DNA of 27,041 nucleotides from an uncultured Oscillospiraceae bacterium (GTDB lineage: Bacteria; Bacillota; Clostridia; Oscillospirales; Ruminococcaceae). This document shows, piece by piece, positions 15,179 to 23,337 of this stretch. Positions within the stretch are counted from its first letter, which is position 1; each line of letters starts with the position of its first letter. The DNA is taken from the NCBI GenBank assembly GCA_934481355.1, contig CAKSPH010000032.1, forward strand, positions 1 through 27,041, in the 5' to 3' direction. Made by a program: the position numbers and the translations under genes. The notes under the pieces were generated by a model. The model was not told where the DNA came from. It saw only the letters and a program-made list of their open reading frames with translations, and searched no databases.

Positions 15179-15207
15179 AGTATACTACATTAAAAACAAT
15201 TTGTCAA
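15179..15207 (-). promoter_or_regulatory. Promoter of the Phd-like operon
   Basis: Minus-strand TTGACA (15202-15207), 17-bp spacer, TATACT (15179-15184), about 20 bp before the ribosome site. Confidence 0.83.
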
Positions 15208-15212
15208 TCCTT

Positions 15213-15232
15213 TTGTAACAATTTTGCTACAA
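15213..15232. promoter_or_regulatory. Inverted repeat next to the -35 box (possible operator)
   Basis: TTGTAAC (15213-15219) and GCTACAA (15226-15232) match at 6 of 7 positions across a 6-bp AT centre, directly upstream of the -35 box. This is a plausible binding site for the Phd-like protein itself. Confidence 0.45.
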
Positions 15233-15246
15233 AGTTTCTAAAAAAA

Positions 15247-15272
15247 TAGCGCCACCTACAATGGTGACGCTA
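15247..15272 (-). terminator. Terminator of pnp
   Basis: TAGCGCCACC and GGTGACGCTA pair around a 6-nt loop. The minus strand continues TTTTTTT. It lies 23 bp past the pnp stop, in the right orientation. Confidence 0.85.
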
Positions 15273-15295
15273 TTAGTCTATATGTTTTTAAAATC

Positions 15296-17422
15296 TCAGC
15301 CCTGTGCCTGAGCCTTTCTCTTTGCCTCGATATCAGCAAGAGCATCCTTTCTGGACAGGTTGATTCTTCCCTGATTGTCGATCTCCATTACCTTAACGAT
15401 AATCTCATCGCCAACGGAAACTACGTCCTCAACCTTTTCAACGCGGTGGTTGTCCAGCTTGGAGATGTGAACCATGCCGTCCTTGCCGGGAGCGATCTCA
15501 ACGAAAGCGCCGAAGTTCATGATACGAACAACCTTGCCCTTGTAGATAGCGCCGATCTCAGGCGGGTTTACGATCGTGGAGATAACCTGAACGCAGGCAT
15601 TTGCCTTGTCCAGATCAAGGCCGCAGATGAATACGTTGCCGTCGTCGTCGATGTCGATCTTAACGTCGAAGTCAGCGCAGAGCTTCTGGATAACCTTGCC
15701 ACCCTTGCCGATAACCTCGCTTATCTTGTCAACCGGAACCTTGGTGTGGATCATCTTCGGAGCGTACTTGCCGACTGTCTCTCTCGGCTCAGGGATAGCC
15801 TTGAGCATTATCTCGTCAAGGATATAGTCGCGTGCCTTGTGGGTCTTTGCGAACGCAGCCTTGATGATCTCCGGGGTCAGACCGTCGATCTTGAGGTCCA
15901 TCTGGATAGCGGTGATACCGTCGTGTGTACCAGCTACCTTGAAGTCCATGTCGCCGAAGAAGTCCTCAACACCCTGAATATCAACCATTGTATCCCATCT
16001 GTCGCCCTCGGTGATAAGACCGCAGGAGATTCCGGCAACCGGCTTCTTTATCGGAACGCCGGCGTCCATAAGCGCCAGTGTGGAGCCGCATACGGAACCC
16101 TGAGATGTGGAACCGTTAGAGGAAAGCACCTCGGAAACCAGACGGATAGCATAGGGGAAGTCCTCAACGCTCGGGATTACCGGGAGAAGAGCGCGCTCAG
16201 CAAGTGCGCCGTGACCGATCTCACGTCTGCCGGGGCCTCTGCTTGCCTTGGTCTCGCCTACGGAGTAAGCCGGGAAGTTGTAGTGGTGCATATAGCGCTT
16301 GCCCTCTTCCTCGTCGAGACCCTCCAGCTTCTGGCTGTCGGAAACGGGGCCGAGTGTGCATATTGTCATTACCTGGGTCTGACCTCTGGTGAACAGACCG
16401 GAACCGTGAACTCTGGGCAGGAAGCCTACCTCAGCGGCAAGCGGACGGATCTCGTCCATCTTTCTGCCGTCAACACGCTTGTTGTCGTCCAGCAGCCAGC
16501 GGCGTACCACGAACTTCTGGAGCTTGTAGATAGCCTCGTCGATCATAGCAATCTTCTCGGGATAAACCTCGTCAAACTTTGCGTGGATATCGTCAACGAT
16601 AGGCTTCAGGCGCTCCTCGCGGATATTCTTGTCGTCAGTGTCGAGGGCATATCTGATGCGCTCGATAGCGAAATCAGATATAGCGTCGAACATATCGTGG
16701 TCAACTTCCTGAGACTCAAACGCGAACTTCGGCTTGCCTATCTGCGCCTGAATGTCCTTGATGAACGGAATGAGGGACTTCACGATCTCGTTGTGACCAG
16801 CCATGATAGCGTCAAACATAACATCGTCCGGAACCTCGTTCGCGCCGGCCTCGATCATTACTACCTTCTTCTCGGAGGAAGCAACGGTCAGGTTCAGGTC
16901 GGACCTGCCTCTCTGCTCAAGGTCAGGCATAAGTACGATCTCGCCGTCTACCAGACCAACGGAGATACCGCCGATAGGTCCGTTCCACGGAATATCGGAG
17001 ATGGAAACTGCGATGGAGGCGCCGATCATGCCGAGTATCTCAGGGGAGCAGTCGGGATCAACCGCGAGGACGGTCATTGTGATGGCAACGTCGTTTCTCA
17101 TGTCCTTCGGGAACAGCGGACGCATAGGACGGTCAACCACGCGGGAGGTCAGGATAGCCTTCTCGGAGGGTCTGCCCTCTCTCTTGAGGAAGCCGCCGGG
17201 GATCTTTCCAACTGCGTAGAGCTTCTCCTCGTAGTCAACGGAAAGCGGGAAGAAGTCAACGCCGTCGCGGGGCTTTGCGCTTGCCGCAACGTTTACCATA
17301 ACGACTGTCTCACCGTATCTTACCCAGCAGGAGCCGTTCGCAAGACCGCATACCTTACCGGTCTCAACGGTCAGTTCTCTGCCGGCGAACATTGTTTTGA
17401 ACACTCTGTAATTTTCGAACAT
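15296..17422 (-). CDS. pnp: Polyribonucleotide nucleotidyltransferase (PNPase)
   Basis: Phosphorolytic 3'-5' exoribonuclease in mRNA decay. The start is the ATG at 17420-17422. A TTG reading six codons earlier would overlap the AAAGGA ribosome site. The 708 residues carry the family's architecture: a first RNase PH domain (about 12-145, with GGFLKREGRPSEKAIL), an all-helical linker, a second catalytic RNase PH domain (about 310-540, with ETKASRGPGRREIGHG and SQGSVCGSTLALMDAG), a KH domain (about 550-610, SEVIGKGGKVIQ), and an S1 domain (about 615-690, GAFVEIAPGKDGMVHISKL). It follows rpsO in the conserved rpsO-pnp order. Confidence 0.97.
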   Translation of the reverse strand: MFENYRVFKTMFAGRELTVETGKVCGLANGSCWVRYGETVVMVNVAASAKPRDGVDFFPLSVDYEEKLYAVGKIPGGFLKREGRPSEKAILTSRVVDRPMRPLFPKDMRNDVAITMTVLAVDPDCSPEILGMIGASIAVSISDIPWNGPIGGISVGLVDGEIVLMPDLEQRGRSDLNLTVASSEKKVVMIEAGANEVPDDVMFDAIMAGHNEIVKSLIPFIKDIQAQIGKPKFAFESQEVDHDMFDAISDFAIERIRYALDTDDKNIREERLKPIVDDIHAKFDEVYPEKIAMIDEAIYKLQKFVVRRWLLDDNKRVDGRKMDEIRPLAAEVGFLPRVHGSGLFTRGQTQVMTICTLGPVSDSQKLEGLDEEEGKRYMHHYNFPAYSVGETKASRGPGRREIGHGALAERALLPVIPSVEDFPYAIRLVSEVLSSNGSTSQGSVCGSTLALMDAGVPIKKPVAGISCGLITEGDRWDTMVDIQGVEDFFGDMDFKVAGTHDGITAIQMDLKIDGLTPEIIKAAFAKTHKARDYILDEIMLKAIPEPRETVGKYAPKMIHTKVPVDKISEVIGKGGKVIQKLCADFDVKIDIDDDGNVFICGLDLDKANACVQVISTIVNPPEIGAIYKGKVVRIMNFGAFVEIAPGKDGMVHISKLDNHRVEKVEDVVSVGDEIIVKVMEIDNQGRINLSRKDALADIEAKRKAQAQG

Positions 17423-17487
17423 TGCATTAATTCCTTTCAATAAAAATATTGTTTTACTGAAGGCACAGTGATAGCAATTAAAGTCAA

Positions 17488-17505
17488 TATCCGGCTGCCC
17501 GGATA
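17488..17505 (-). promoter_or_regulatory. Hairpin in the pnp leader
   Basis: Perfect 7-bp arms TATCCGG and CCGGATA around a 4-nt loop in the rpsO-pnp gap. In several bacteria a stem here is cut by RNase III and lets PNPase control its own mRNA. A similar role here is inference. Confidence 0.45.
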
Positions 17506-17542
17506 CTCAATTTAATGCTAAGACCTGCGCCTTAGTAAAAAA

Positions 17543-17573
17543 GGGCAGAACTGTTCTGTGCGCAGCGCTGCCC
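17543..17573 (-). terminator. Terminator between rpsO and pnp
   Basis: GGGCAG (17543-17548) and CTGCCC (17568-17573) enclose a 19-nt loop with further pairing. TTTTTT follows on the minus strand. It ends or attenuates the rpsO transcript before pnp. Confidence 0.8.
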
Positions 17574-17587
17574 CTTTTCTCCAAAGA

Positions 17588-17854
17588 TTACTTACGGATA
17601 CCCAGCTTAGCGATGATCGCACGGTAGCGTTCGATATCCTTCTTCTGGAGGTAGTTCAGAAGGTTTCTTCTGTGACCTACCATCTTCAGAAGACCACGGC
17701 GGGAGTGGTGATCCTTCTGGTGAACCTTGATGTGCTCGGTGAGTTCGTTGATTCTCTTGGTGAGAATAGCGATCTGAACCTCAGGAGAACCTGTGTCCTG
17801 CTCGTGCAGGCGGTTAGCCTCGATAACGGCTGTCTTTTCTTCTTTTCTTAACAT
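17588..17854 (-). CDS. rpsO: 30S ribosomal protein S15
   Basis: Binds 16S rRNA early in assembly of the 30S platform. The 88 residues match S15 end to end, with [20 protein letters not shown] and the RNA-contact block [20 protein letters not shown]. The start follows GAGGTG. The ~110-nt leader from the promoter at 17974 contains GC-rich sequence of the kind to which S15 often binds to repress its own mRNA. No specific site is proven here. pnp follows downstream. Confidence 0.98.
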   Translation of the reverse strand: MLRKEEKTAVIEANRLHEQDTGSPEVQIAILTKRINELTEHIKVHQKDHHSRRGLLKMVGHRRNLLNYLQKKDIERYRAIIAKLGIRK

Positions 17855-17973
17855 AAAAACACCTCATTGAATTTATTCCGGGATCGCAGCAAAGGGACGC
17901 GGTGTTTCTCCTGTCGGAGCGAAATCCACTTTCCGCGGAACCGGTATGGTCATGCATTGCGCATAACATAATT

Positions 17974-18002
17974 ATTATATCATATATTTCACGCTTTGTA
18001 AA
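17974..18002 (-). promoter_or_regulatory. Promoter of rpsO
   Basis: Minus-strand TTTACA (17997-18002), 17-bp spacer, TATAAT (17974-17979). It lies in the 182-bp gap between galE and rpsO. Confidence 0.8.
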
Positions 18003-18036
18003 TAGGTTTTTCAGATTTTTTCAAAAAATCTTCAAA

Positions 18037-19047
18037 TTATTTATTCTCAGCGTCGCGTACCTGTCTGAAATGCCATGCGTCACGGCACATCTCATCGAGG
18101 GTCTTTTCAGCCTTCCAGCCGAGTTCCTTCTCTGCAAGGGCCGGGTCGGCGTAGGTGGCGGCTGCGTCGCCGGGGCGGCGCGGACCTATGGTATAGCCGA
18201 GGTCGATGTTGTTAACGCGCTGGAATGTGTTCAGGATATCCAGAACTGAATAGCCGTGGCCGGTTCCGAGGTTATAAGCGGGTACGCCTGTAATAGTGCG
18301 CGCTTTCTTTACTGCGGCTACATGGCCCCTGGCAAGGTCGACCACATGGATATAGTCGCGCACGCAGGTGCCGTCCGGAGTGGGATAATCGTTGCCTGCT
18401 ACTGCGAGGACATCGCGCTTGCCTGCCGCCTTGTCCAGGACAATCGGCATGAGGTTGTTCGGGATTCCGTTCGGATCCTCGCCGATAAGTCCGCTCTCAT
18501 GCGCGCCGACCGGGTTGAAGTAGCGCAGGAGTATCATTGTCCATGTGGGGTCAGCCGCAGACATCTCGCGGCAGAGGTTCTCGATGATGAGCTTCGTGCT
18601 TCCGTAGGGATTGATGGCGGAAAGCGGGAAATCCTCCTTTACCGGAACGCTTGACGGGATCCCGTAAACCGTTGCTGAGGAGCTGAACACGAACTTCGTG
18701 CAGCCGTACTTCTTCATCGTCTCAAGTATGTTGAACGTGCCGCGCAGGTTGTTGGAATAATACATCAGCGGCTTCTTTACGCTCTCAGGAACGCACTTGT
18801 AGCCTGCAAAATGAATAACCTGCTCGATATCGTTCTCCGCGAAAATCTGGTCTACTGCGGCGATATCAAGCATATCGGCCTCATAGAACCTGAAGTCCCT
18901 GCCGGTGATCTTTCTGATTCCGTCAAGAGCGCGGGAATTTGAGTTGTAGAAGTTGTCCATCACAACGATGTCTTCGCCCGCATTGAGGAGCTCAACGCAG
19001 GTGTGCGAGCCGATAAAGCCGGCTCCGCCAGTTACGAGAATAGCCAT
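18037..19047 (-). CDS. galE: UDP-glucose 4-epimerase
   Basis: NAD-dependent interconversion of UDP-glucose and UDP-galactose, for galactose use and surface polysaccharides. The start is the ATG at 19045-19047, after GGAGGG. It gives 336 residues, a standard GalE length. The protein is an extended short-chain dehydrogenase: NAD-binding VTGGAGFIGSH (5-15), catalytic S124 in SSSATVYG, and Y148-xxx-K152 in NPYGSTK. DYPTPDGTCVRDYIHVVDLA near residue 240 is typical of GalE. It is transcribed alone from the promoter at 19103-19131 and is the last core gene before the mobile element. Confidence 0.96.
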   Translation of the reverse strand: MAILVTGGAGFIGSHTCVELLNAGEDIVVMDNFYNSNSRALDGIRKITGRDFRFYEADMLDIAAVDQIFAENDIEQVIHFAGYKCVPESVKKPLMYYSNNLRGTFNILETMKKYGCTKFVFSSSATVYGIPSSVPVKEDFPLSAINPYGSTKLIIENLCREMSAADPTWTMILLRYFNPVGAHESGLIGEDPNGIPNNLMPIVLDKAAGKRDVLAVAGNDYPTPDGTCVRDYIHVVDLARGHVAAVKKARTITGVPAYNLGTGHGYSVLDILNTFQRVNNIDLGYTIGPRRPGDAAATYADPALAEKELGWKAEKTLDEMCRDAWHFRQVRDAENK

Positions 19048-19102
19048 AGCATGACCCTCCATTATCCTATATTCAGCTCCGTGCTGAAAAAAATACATTT
19101 TA

Positions 19103-19131
19103 ATTATAACCTATTCCGGTCCGTTTGTCAA
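19103..19131 (-). promoter_or_regulatory. Promoter of galE
   Basis: Minus-strand TTGACA (19126-19131), 17-bp spacer, TATAAT (19103-19108), about 55 bp upstream of galE. Confidence 0.87.
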
Positions 19132-19248
19132 TCGTTTTTCTGCAAACACGCCGGAATTACGGCGTTCAGCTTGTTGAAAAAATCAAAAGTACAGAAAAAA
19201 TTATAGAGGCAGTGGGGGAAAACTCTAGAGCGATACCCAAAGCGCACA

Positions 19249-20832
19249 CTAATCGACTTTCCCAATAAATCTGTAATAAATCTCCACCCGCATTGTATTA
19301 GTTACGCAATCACGCTCGTGAACAACGATTTTTTCAATCAGCAGGTGAACTAGCTCTTCCGAAAGCTCCGTAATGTCGGTGTATCGCCGAATCAGTTCCG
19401 CGAATTTCTCGGCATTTTCGGTGAGCAGCTGGGACTTACCCAGCTGTTCGGAAATCCGTTTGAGCCTTTCCTGGATCTCCGTGCGCTCTCGCTCAACATT
19501 ACCGCTTAGCTCGGAATAAACCTCCTCGCTGAGCTTCCCGAGCGCCTTGTCCTCGTAAAGGTTCTGAAATATTTTGGCTAACGCCAGTTTTCGTGCGGTC
19601 AGCTTTTCCGTTTCTTTCTTCAGAGCGGAAAGCTCCGCACTTTTTTTGCTGCTGGAAGCGCTTAACATATGCTCAACGAACCGGGCCTTGCCCTCGGAGG
19701 AAAGCGCCGCGTTACGCTGAATACTCATTAGAACAATCTGCTTTATCTGTTTCAGCGTAATGCTGTGCCGCGAGCATTCGGACTTTCCGTACCGCTTGTA
19801 AATCGCGCAGGAATACCGTCCGGATTTGCCGATTTTGCTGAACACCATTTTCCGCCTGCACTCCCCGCAGACCATAAGTCCGCGAAAGATATTGTCGGGA
19901 TTTTCGACCTTTCGGTGCTGCTTTACAGCAAGCCTCTGCCCGACCGCCTCGAAATCCTCGCGTGAAATCAACGGCTCATGGTTGTCACGAACCACGATCC
20001 ACTCGTCCTCGTAGGTTTTGCACACCTTTTTGCTCTTGAAAGACTTGCATTTTCTTCGCCCGTTCACCAAATCTCCTACATAAACTGGATTTGTCGCAAT
20101 CGAATAAACGCTCCTGTCCTCCCATGCGTATGGGTGCTTTGCGGAAGCCGAATTTTTGTACACGCCGTACTTTTCAGCAAGAAACGCTCTCGGCGTAAGT
20201 ATCATGTCCTGCTCCAGATATTTAGCGACTTCATAACAGCTTTTGCCCTCTAAAAGAAGCTCGAAAATCTGTTTCACTATCGGCGCATTTTCGTCCGGAA
20301 CAATGCTGTGTCTGTCACCGTCAGACCGTCTGTAACCGTATGCGGGATAACCTCCGAGGAATTCACCGTTCCTTGCTTTAAGGTGCAGAGCAGACTTGAT
20401 CTTCCGGCTGCAATCCTTTGCGTACCACTCGTTGATTATGTTCTTAAACGGCGCAAACTCGTTTTCACCATGATCGGAGTCAACATTGTCGTTCACTGCA
20501 ATGAATCGCACATCATGCTCCGGAAAGAAAATCTCGGTGTAGTAGCCGGTTTTGAGGTACTCCCGCCCAAGTCTGGAAAGGTCCTTCACAATGACCGCCC
20601 CTATCTTGCCGCGCTCAATATCATCAATCATTCGACAAAAATCAGGTCTGTCAAAGTTTGTCCCGCTGTAACCGTCATCAACATAGAATTCTGTTGCGGT
20701 AAATCCGTTGTCCCGCGCATACTGCGAAAGCATAGTTTTCTGGGTCTGTATGCTCACGCTGTCACCGCCGAAATCATCATCGCGGCTGAGCCGACAATAA
20801 AGCGCTGTAATCCTGTTCTGCTGTATGTTCAT
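19249..20832 (-). CDS. Large serine recombinase (TnpX/TndX type)
   Basis: Excises and integrates the element through a covalent serine-DNA bond. The ATG at 20830-20832 follows AAAGGACGG and gives 527 residues. The N-terminal resolvase domain (about 5-150) has the nucleophile S16 in LYCRLSRDDD and the conserved KDLSRLGR (83-90). A recombinase domain follows at ~165-290 (PAYGYRRS, then NPVYVGDLVNGRR). A zinc ribbon has C322, C325, C342 and C353. A coiled coil lies at ~365-450, and a C-terminal DUF4368-like tail follows. This is the layout of Tn4451/Tn5397-type recombinases of Clostridia. It sits at the left end of the element with its own promoter and diverges from the STAND gene. Confidence 0.95.
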   Translation of the reverse strand: MNIQQNRITALYCRLSRDDDFGGDSVSIQTQKTMLSQYARDNGFTATEFYVDDGYSGTNFDRPDFCRMIDDIERGKIGAVIVKDLSRLGREYLKTGYYTEIFFPEHDVRFIAVNDNVDSDHGENEFAPFKNIINEWYAKDCSRKIKSALHLKARNGEFLGGYPAYGYRRSDGDRHSIVPDENAPIVKQIFELLLEGKSCYEVAKYLEQDMILTPRAFLAEKYGVYKNSASAKHPYAWEDRSVYSIATNPVYVGDLVNGRRKCKSFKSKKVCKTYEDEWIVVRDNHEPLISREDFEAVGQRLAVKQHRKVENPDNIFRGLMVCGECRRKMVFSKIGKSGRYSCAIYKRYGKSECSRHSITLKQIKQIVLMSIQRNAALSSEGKARFVEHMLSASSSKKSAELSALKKETEKLTARKLALAKIFQNLYEDKALGKLSEEVYSELSGNVERERTEIQERLKRISEQLGKSQLLTENAEKFAELIRRYTDITELSEELVHLLIEKIVVHERDCVTNTMRVEIYYRFIGKVD

Positions 20833-20881
20833 ATTAACCGTCCTTTCTTTCAGCAGACAGAATCGGAATAATTGCACTTTT

Positions 20882-20910
20882 ATTATACACTACTTTGAGA
20901 GAAAATTCAA
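20882..20910 (-). promoter_or_regulatory. Promoter of the serine recombinase
   Basis: Minus-strand TTGAAT (20905-20910), 17-bp spacer, TATAAT (20882-20887). GCACTTT (20874-20880) and AAAGTGC (20917-20923) flank the promoter as inverted repeats, and TTGAAATTTCAA (20929-20940) is a 12-bp palindrome just upstream. Either could be an operator. Confidence 0.75.
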
Positions 20911-20952
20911 GGTATTAAAGTGCGAAAGTTGAAATTTCAATACTGTTTACCG

Positions 20953-20981
20953 TTGTAAAAGATTTGGTTCTGTGGTATAAT
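20953..20981 (+). promoter_or_regulatory. Candidate promoter of the STAND gene
   Basis: TTGTAA (20953-20958), 17-bp spacer, TATAAT (20976-20981). The -10 box lies inside the left arm of a perfect hairpin. The transcript would carry three hairpins in its ~130-nt leader. Confidence 0.65.
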
Positions 20982-21093
20982 AAACGCAAAGCGTTTATTA
21001 TACATCAAAACGTCCTCGCACATACGCAAATCATAGATTTGCTCCGTGCGTATCGGACCATTATACCATAACCTCACGGTTATGGTATAATGG
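20975..21093. repeat. Cluster of three perfect hairpins upstream of the STAND gene
   Basis: Hairpin 1: 13-bp arms GTATAATAAACGC (20975-20987) and its complement (20991-21003), loop AAA. Hairpin 2: GCAAATC (21026-21032) and GATTTGC (21036-21042), loop ATA, with outer CGCAC/GTGCG. Hairpin 3: 16-bp arms CCATTATACCATAACC (21058-21073) and its complement (21078-21093), loop TCAC. The arms of hairpins 1 and 3 contain TATAAT on one strand or the other. No T-run follows any of them, so they are not ordinary terminators. Confidence 0.85.
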
Positions 21094-21116
21094 AAAAAAA
21101 TAATGGGGGTGACAAG

Positions 21117-21566
21117 GTGAAAAGAGTAGATTTCAGCAGCGTAATAAAAATCCTGCTCAGCTATCGGAGCCTGAGCGAGAGCTTTTCGCAGGGCGAGTTT
21201 ATCGCGGAACTGTTCAGCACATTCTATGAAAAGAACGACGCTTCCGCAGACGACGGACAGGTCAGCCGTTGGGTGAACGGAGATGAACGCGTCCCCGAGC
21301 GCTATGTGGCTTTCTACTCGGAAAATCTGAATTCCCTATGCACGGACATTCTAACGAATATTTTCCCTGTACTTTCCGACCGCTGGCAGGCTGTCAATGA
21401 AATTCGCGATTTAGTGCTTTTTGACACCGGGATTTCTGAAAACAAGAAATCCGAACTGCTCTGTGGACTGAATCCCGACAACGATTATTGGTGCGCGGAG
21501 TTCACCGCAAAAGTCCTGCTGTTCGCTATGCAGCGCGGAATATCCGACCTCCGGAAGTACTCCTAG
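21117..21566 (+). pseudogene. STAND gene, N-terminal part, ended by an in-frame TAG
   Basis: A 149-residue open frame. The GTG at 21117 is preferred because GGGGGTGAC sits 4 bp before it. The ATG at 21090 lies inside the hairpin arm with no ribosome site. The peptide has no domain I can name. QVSRWVNGDERVPERYVAFY (about 47-66) looks like a helix-turn-helix of the Cro/phage-repressor kind, so this may be a DNA-sensing or binding domain. It ends at TAG 21564-21566. The frame then stays open and continues directly into the NB-ARC part, so this is most likely the N-terminal domain of one larger protein. Read as a separate protein it would be a small predicted DNA-binding protein. Confidence 0.65.
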
Positions 21567-21578
21567 AGCGCTTCGCCC

Positions 21579-22778
21579 GTGCTTTCCGGAATGGTGTTCG
21601 GCTGTGATGTACCGAAAGTCTGCCCACACTTCTGCGGCAGGGAAAACGAACTGCAAAAACTCCACGATCTGCTCACCGAGAACGGCAAGGTGTTCATCAG
21701 TGGAATTGCGGGAATGGGAAAAACAGAGCTTGCCAAAGCCTACGCGAAAGCGCATAAAAAGGACTACACGAACATCTTATTTCTGAACTATCGCGGTAGT
21801 CTTGCCGAAACAATCGCCGCGCCGGTTTTCGCCGGAGATGGCGGACTGATGACGGTTTCCGACCGCTATTCTAATCACCTCCGCTTGCTGAAAACATTGT
21901 CTTACAGCACACTTATTATAATAGACGGCTTTGACACGGTCGCCGCCGAAGAACCCGAGCTTGCTGAAATAATGCGGCTGCGCTGCCGGGTGCTTTTCAC
22001 CACAAGGAGCAGCTTTGAAAACAGCGCAGTGCTGAACCTCGCAGAACTGTCTGAGGAAAACGCGCTTTTTCTTTTTTCAGCATTTTTCTCTCGTGCCGAA
22101 ATGGAGCGCGAAACCGTCACCGAAATAATCCGCGCAATTCACTTCCACACCCTTGCGATAGAGCTTGCCGCAAGGCTATTACAGCGCAGTTTCATCAAGC
22201 CAAGCGAGCTTTTAGGGAAGCTGAAAAGCGGTTTCGGAAACCCCGATACCGACGACAAAATCCGTTTCACGAAAGACGGGACGGCATTCAGCGACACCTA
22301 CCACAACCACATAAGAACGCTGTTCGCGCTGGGAAATCTCTGCGATGAGGACAAATATGTAATGCGCTGCTTGAGTTTCGTTCCCGAACGCGGAATCGAC
22401 GCACGGAACTTTGCGCTTATGGCGCAGCTTTCCACGATGAACAGCATAAACGACCTCGCGGAGTACGGATTTATCCGCATTTTCGAACCGGGCGATTTCA
22501 CGATTTCACTGCACCCGATGATTCGCGACATCACCGTCACGGACTTGCAGCCGACATTCACAAGCTGCAATCGGCTGATGAATTCCGTTAAAATGATCTG
22601 TGATTTTCATGGAAAGCTAGTCCCGAATTTTCAGCTTTTCGCGGATATTCTGGACGGCATAATGACCTATATTGCCGCCGATTCTCCCAAGTTTATCCTG
22701 TTCGCCGAGGACGCTTTCACATACGTTTTTCAGCACAGCACCGAGGCTCTCTGCGAAAAAAGTCCTTGCGAGGATTGA
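21579..22778 (+). CDS. STAND/NB-ARC P-loop NTPase, central part
   Basis: Same frame as the preceding segment, four codons after its TAG; the first possible start is the GTG at 21579, without a good ribosome site. 399 residues are readable. They carry an NB-ARC ATPase: CGRENELQKLHDLL, Walker A GIAGMGKT (42-49), Walker B LIIIDGFD (112-119), the RNBS-B-like LFTTR (139-143), and a GxP-like HTLAIELAARLL. A winged-helix-like region follows (EDKYVMRCLSFVPERGI). STAND proteins are switch ATPases in signalling and anti-phage defence. The frame ends at TGA 22776-22778, shortly after a run of six A at 22756-22761, where the reading continues in another frame. Either a decayed gene or a recoded one. Confidence 0.75.
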   Translation: MLSGMVFGCDVPKVCPHFCGRENELQKLHDLLTENGKVFISGIAGMGKTELAKAYAKAHKKDYTNILFLNYRGSLAETIAAPVFAGDGGLMTVSDRYSNHLRLLKTLSYSTLIIIDGFDTVAAEEPELAEIMRLRCRVLFTTRSSFENSAVLNLAELSEENALFLFSAFFSRAEMERETVTEIIRAIHFHTLAIELAARLLQRSFIKPSELLGKLKSGFGNPDTDDKIRFTKDGTAFSDTYHNHIRTLFALGNLCDEDKYVMRCLSFVPERGIDARNFALMAQLSTMNSINDLAEYGFIRIFEPGDFTISLHPMIRDITVTDLQPTFTSCNRLMNSVKMICDFHGKLVPNFQLFADILDGIMTYIAADSPKFILFAEDAFTYVFQHSTEALCEKSPCED

Positions 22779-23337
22779 GGCTTGCAACGGTCTTTCCGCT
22801 AACGACAAAGCCCTGCTATGTGACTTCCGCGCGCAGATTTTGCGGATTTACAAAAAGGACAACCGTGCGGCACTTGAGCAGGAAAAGCAGGCGCTGTCGC
22901 TTTGCGCCGACCTTGACAGCCCGCTTTACATCAATCTTTGCAACAATCTCGGCAGTCTGTATATGGAAAACGGCGACCTTTCCAATGCCGAGAAATACAT
23001 AAATATCGGCTTTGCGCTGCTCGAAAAACGCGGCATTATAAATCAGGATTACATCGCCGGACATCTGGTGAAAGGCTGGCTGCTGTGCCGATTAGACCGA
23101 ATCGAAGAAGCCGCAGCGCTGCTCACAAAGTGCTGTGAAATACTGCGCGAAAACAGCGCGCTATGTTCGGAAAGCAGTGCAATCTGCTTTGAAAATGCGG
23201 CGGTACTCTGCCAAAAAAAGAACCGCGCCGATTACGCAGAAATGCTGTTCCGGTGCGCTTTTGACATTTTCTGCGCGCTTCCCAATCGCGAACTGTACGA
23301 AGATGAAATCGCGCGGCTTAGGTTAGTCCTTGAATAA
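22756..23337 (+). pseudogene. STAND gene, C-terminal TPR part in a shifted frame
   Basis: After the A6 run the frame one base on reads KKVLARIEACNGLSANDK and continues for ~190 residues to TAA at 23335-23337. The segment has helical repeats like tetratricopeptides (LYINLCNNLGSLYMENGDLS, NAEKYINIGFALLEKRG, AALLTKCCEILRENSAL), the usual sensor end of STAND proteins. No start codon with a ribosome site fits its beginning, so it is probably made only if the ribosome or polymerase shifts frame, or not at all. Its stop touches the relaxase stop on the other strand. Confidence 0.65.

Noticed and set aside
15446..17443. A 665-residue open frame on the plus strand opposite pnp
   Set aside because: Antisense shadow of PNPase. 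Its composition is unusual and it has no motifs, while the minus-strand frame matches PNPase end to end.
21090..21116. ATG at 21090 as the start of the STAND N-terminal segment
   Set aside because: It lies inside the right arm of a 16-bp hairpin with no ribosome site. The GTG at 21117 has GGGGGTGAC at the right distance.
21564..21566. Pyrrolysine insertion at the in-frame TAG
   Set aside because: No pyl genes or pyrrolysine context are visible in the window. A point mutation is the simpler explanation.
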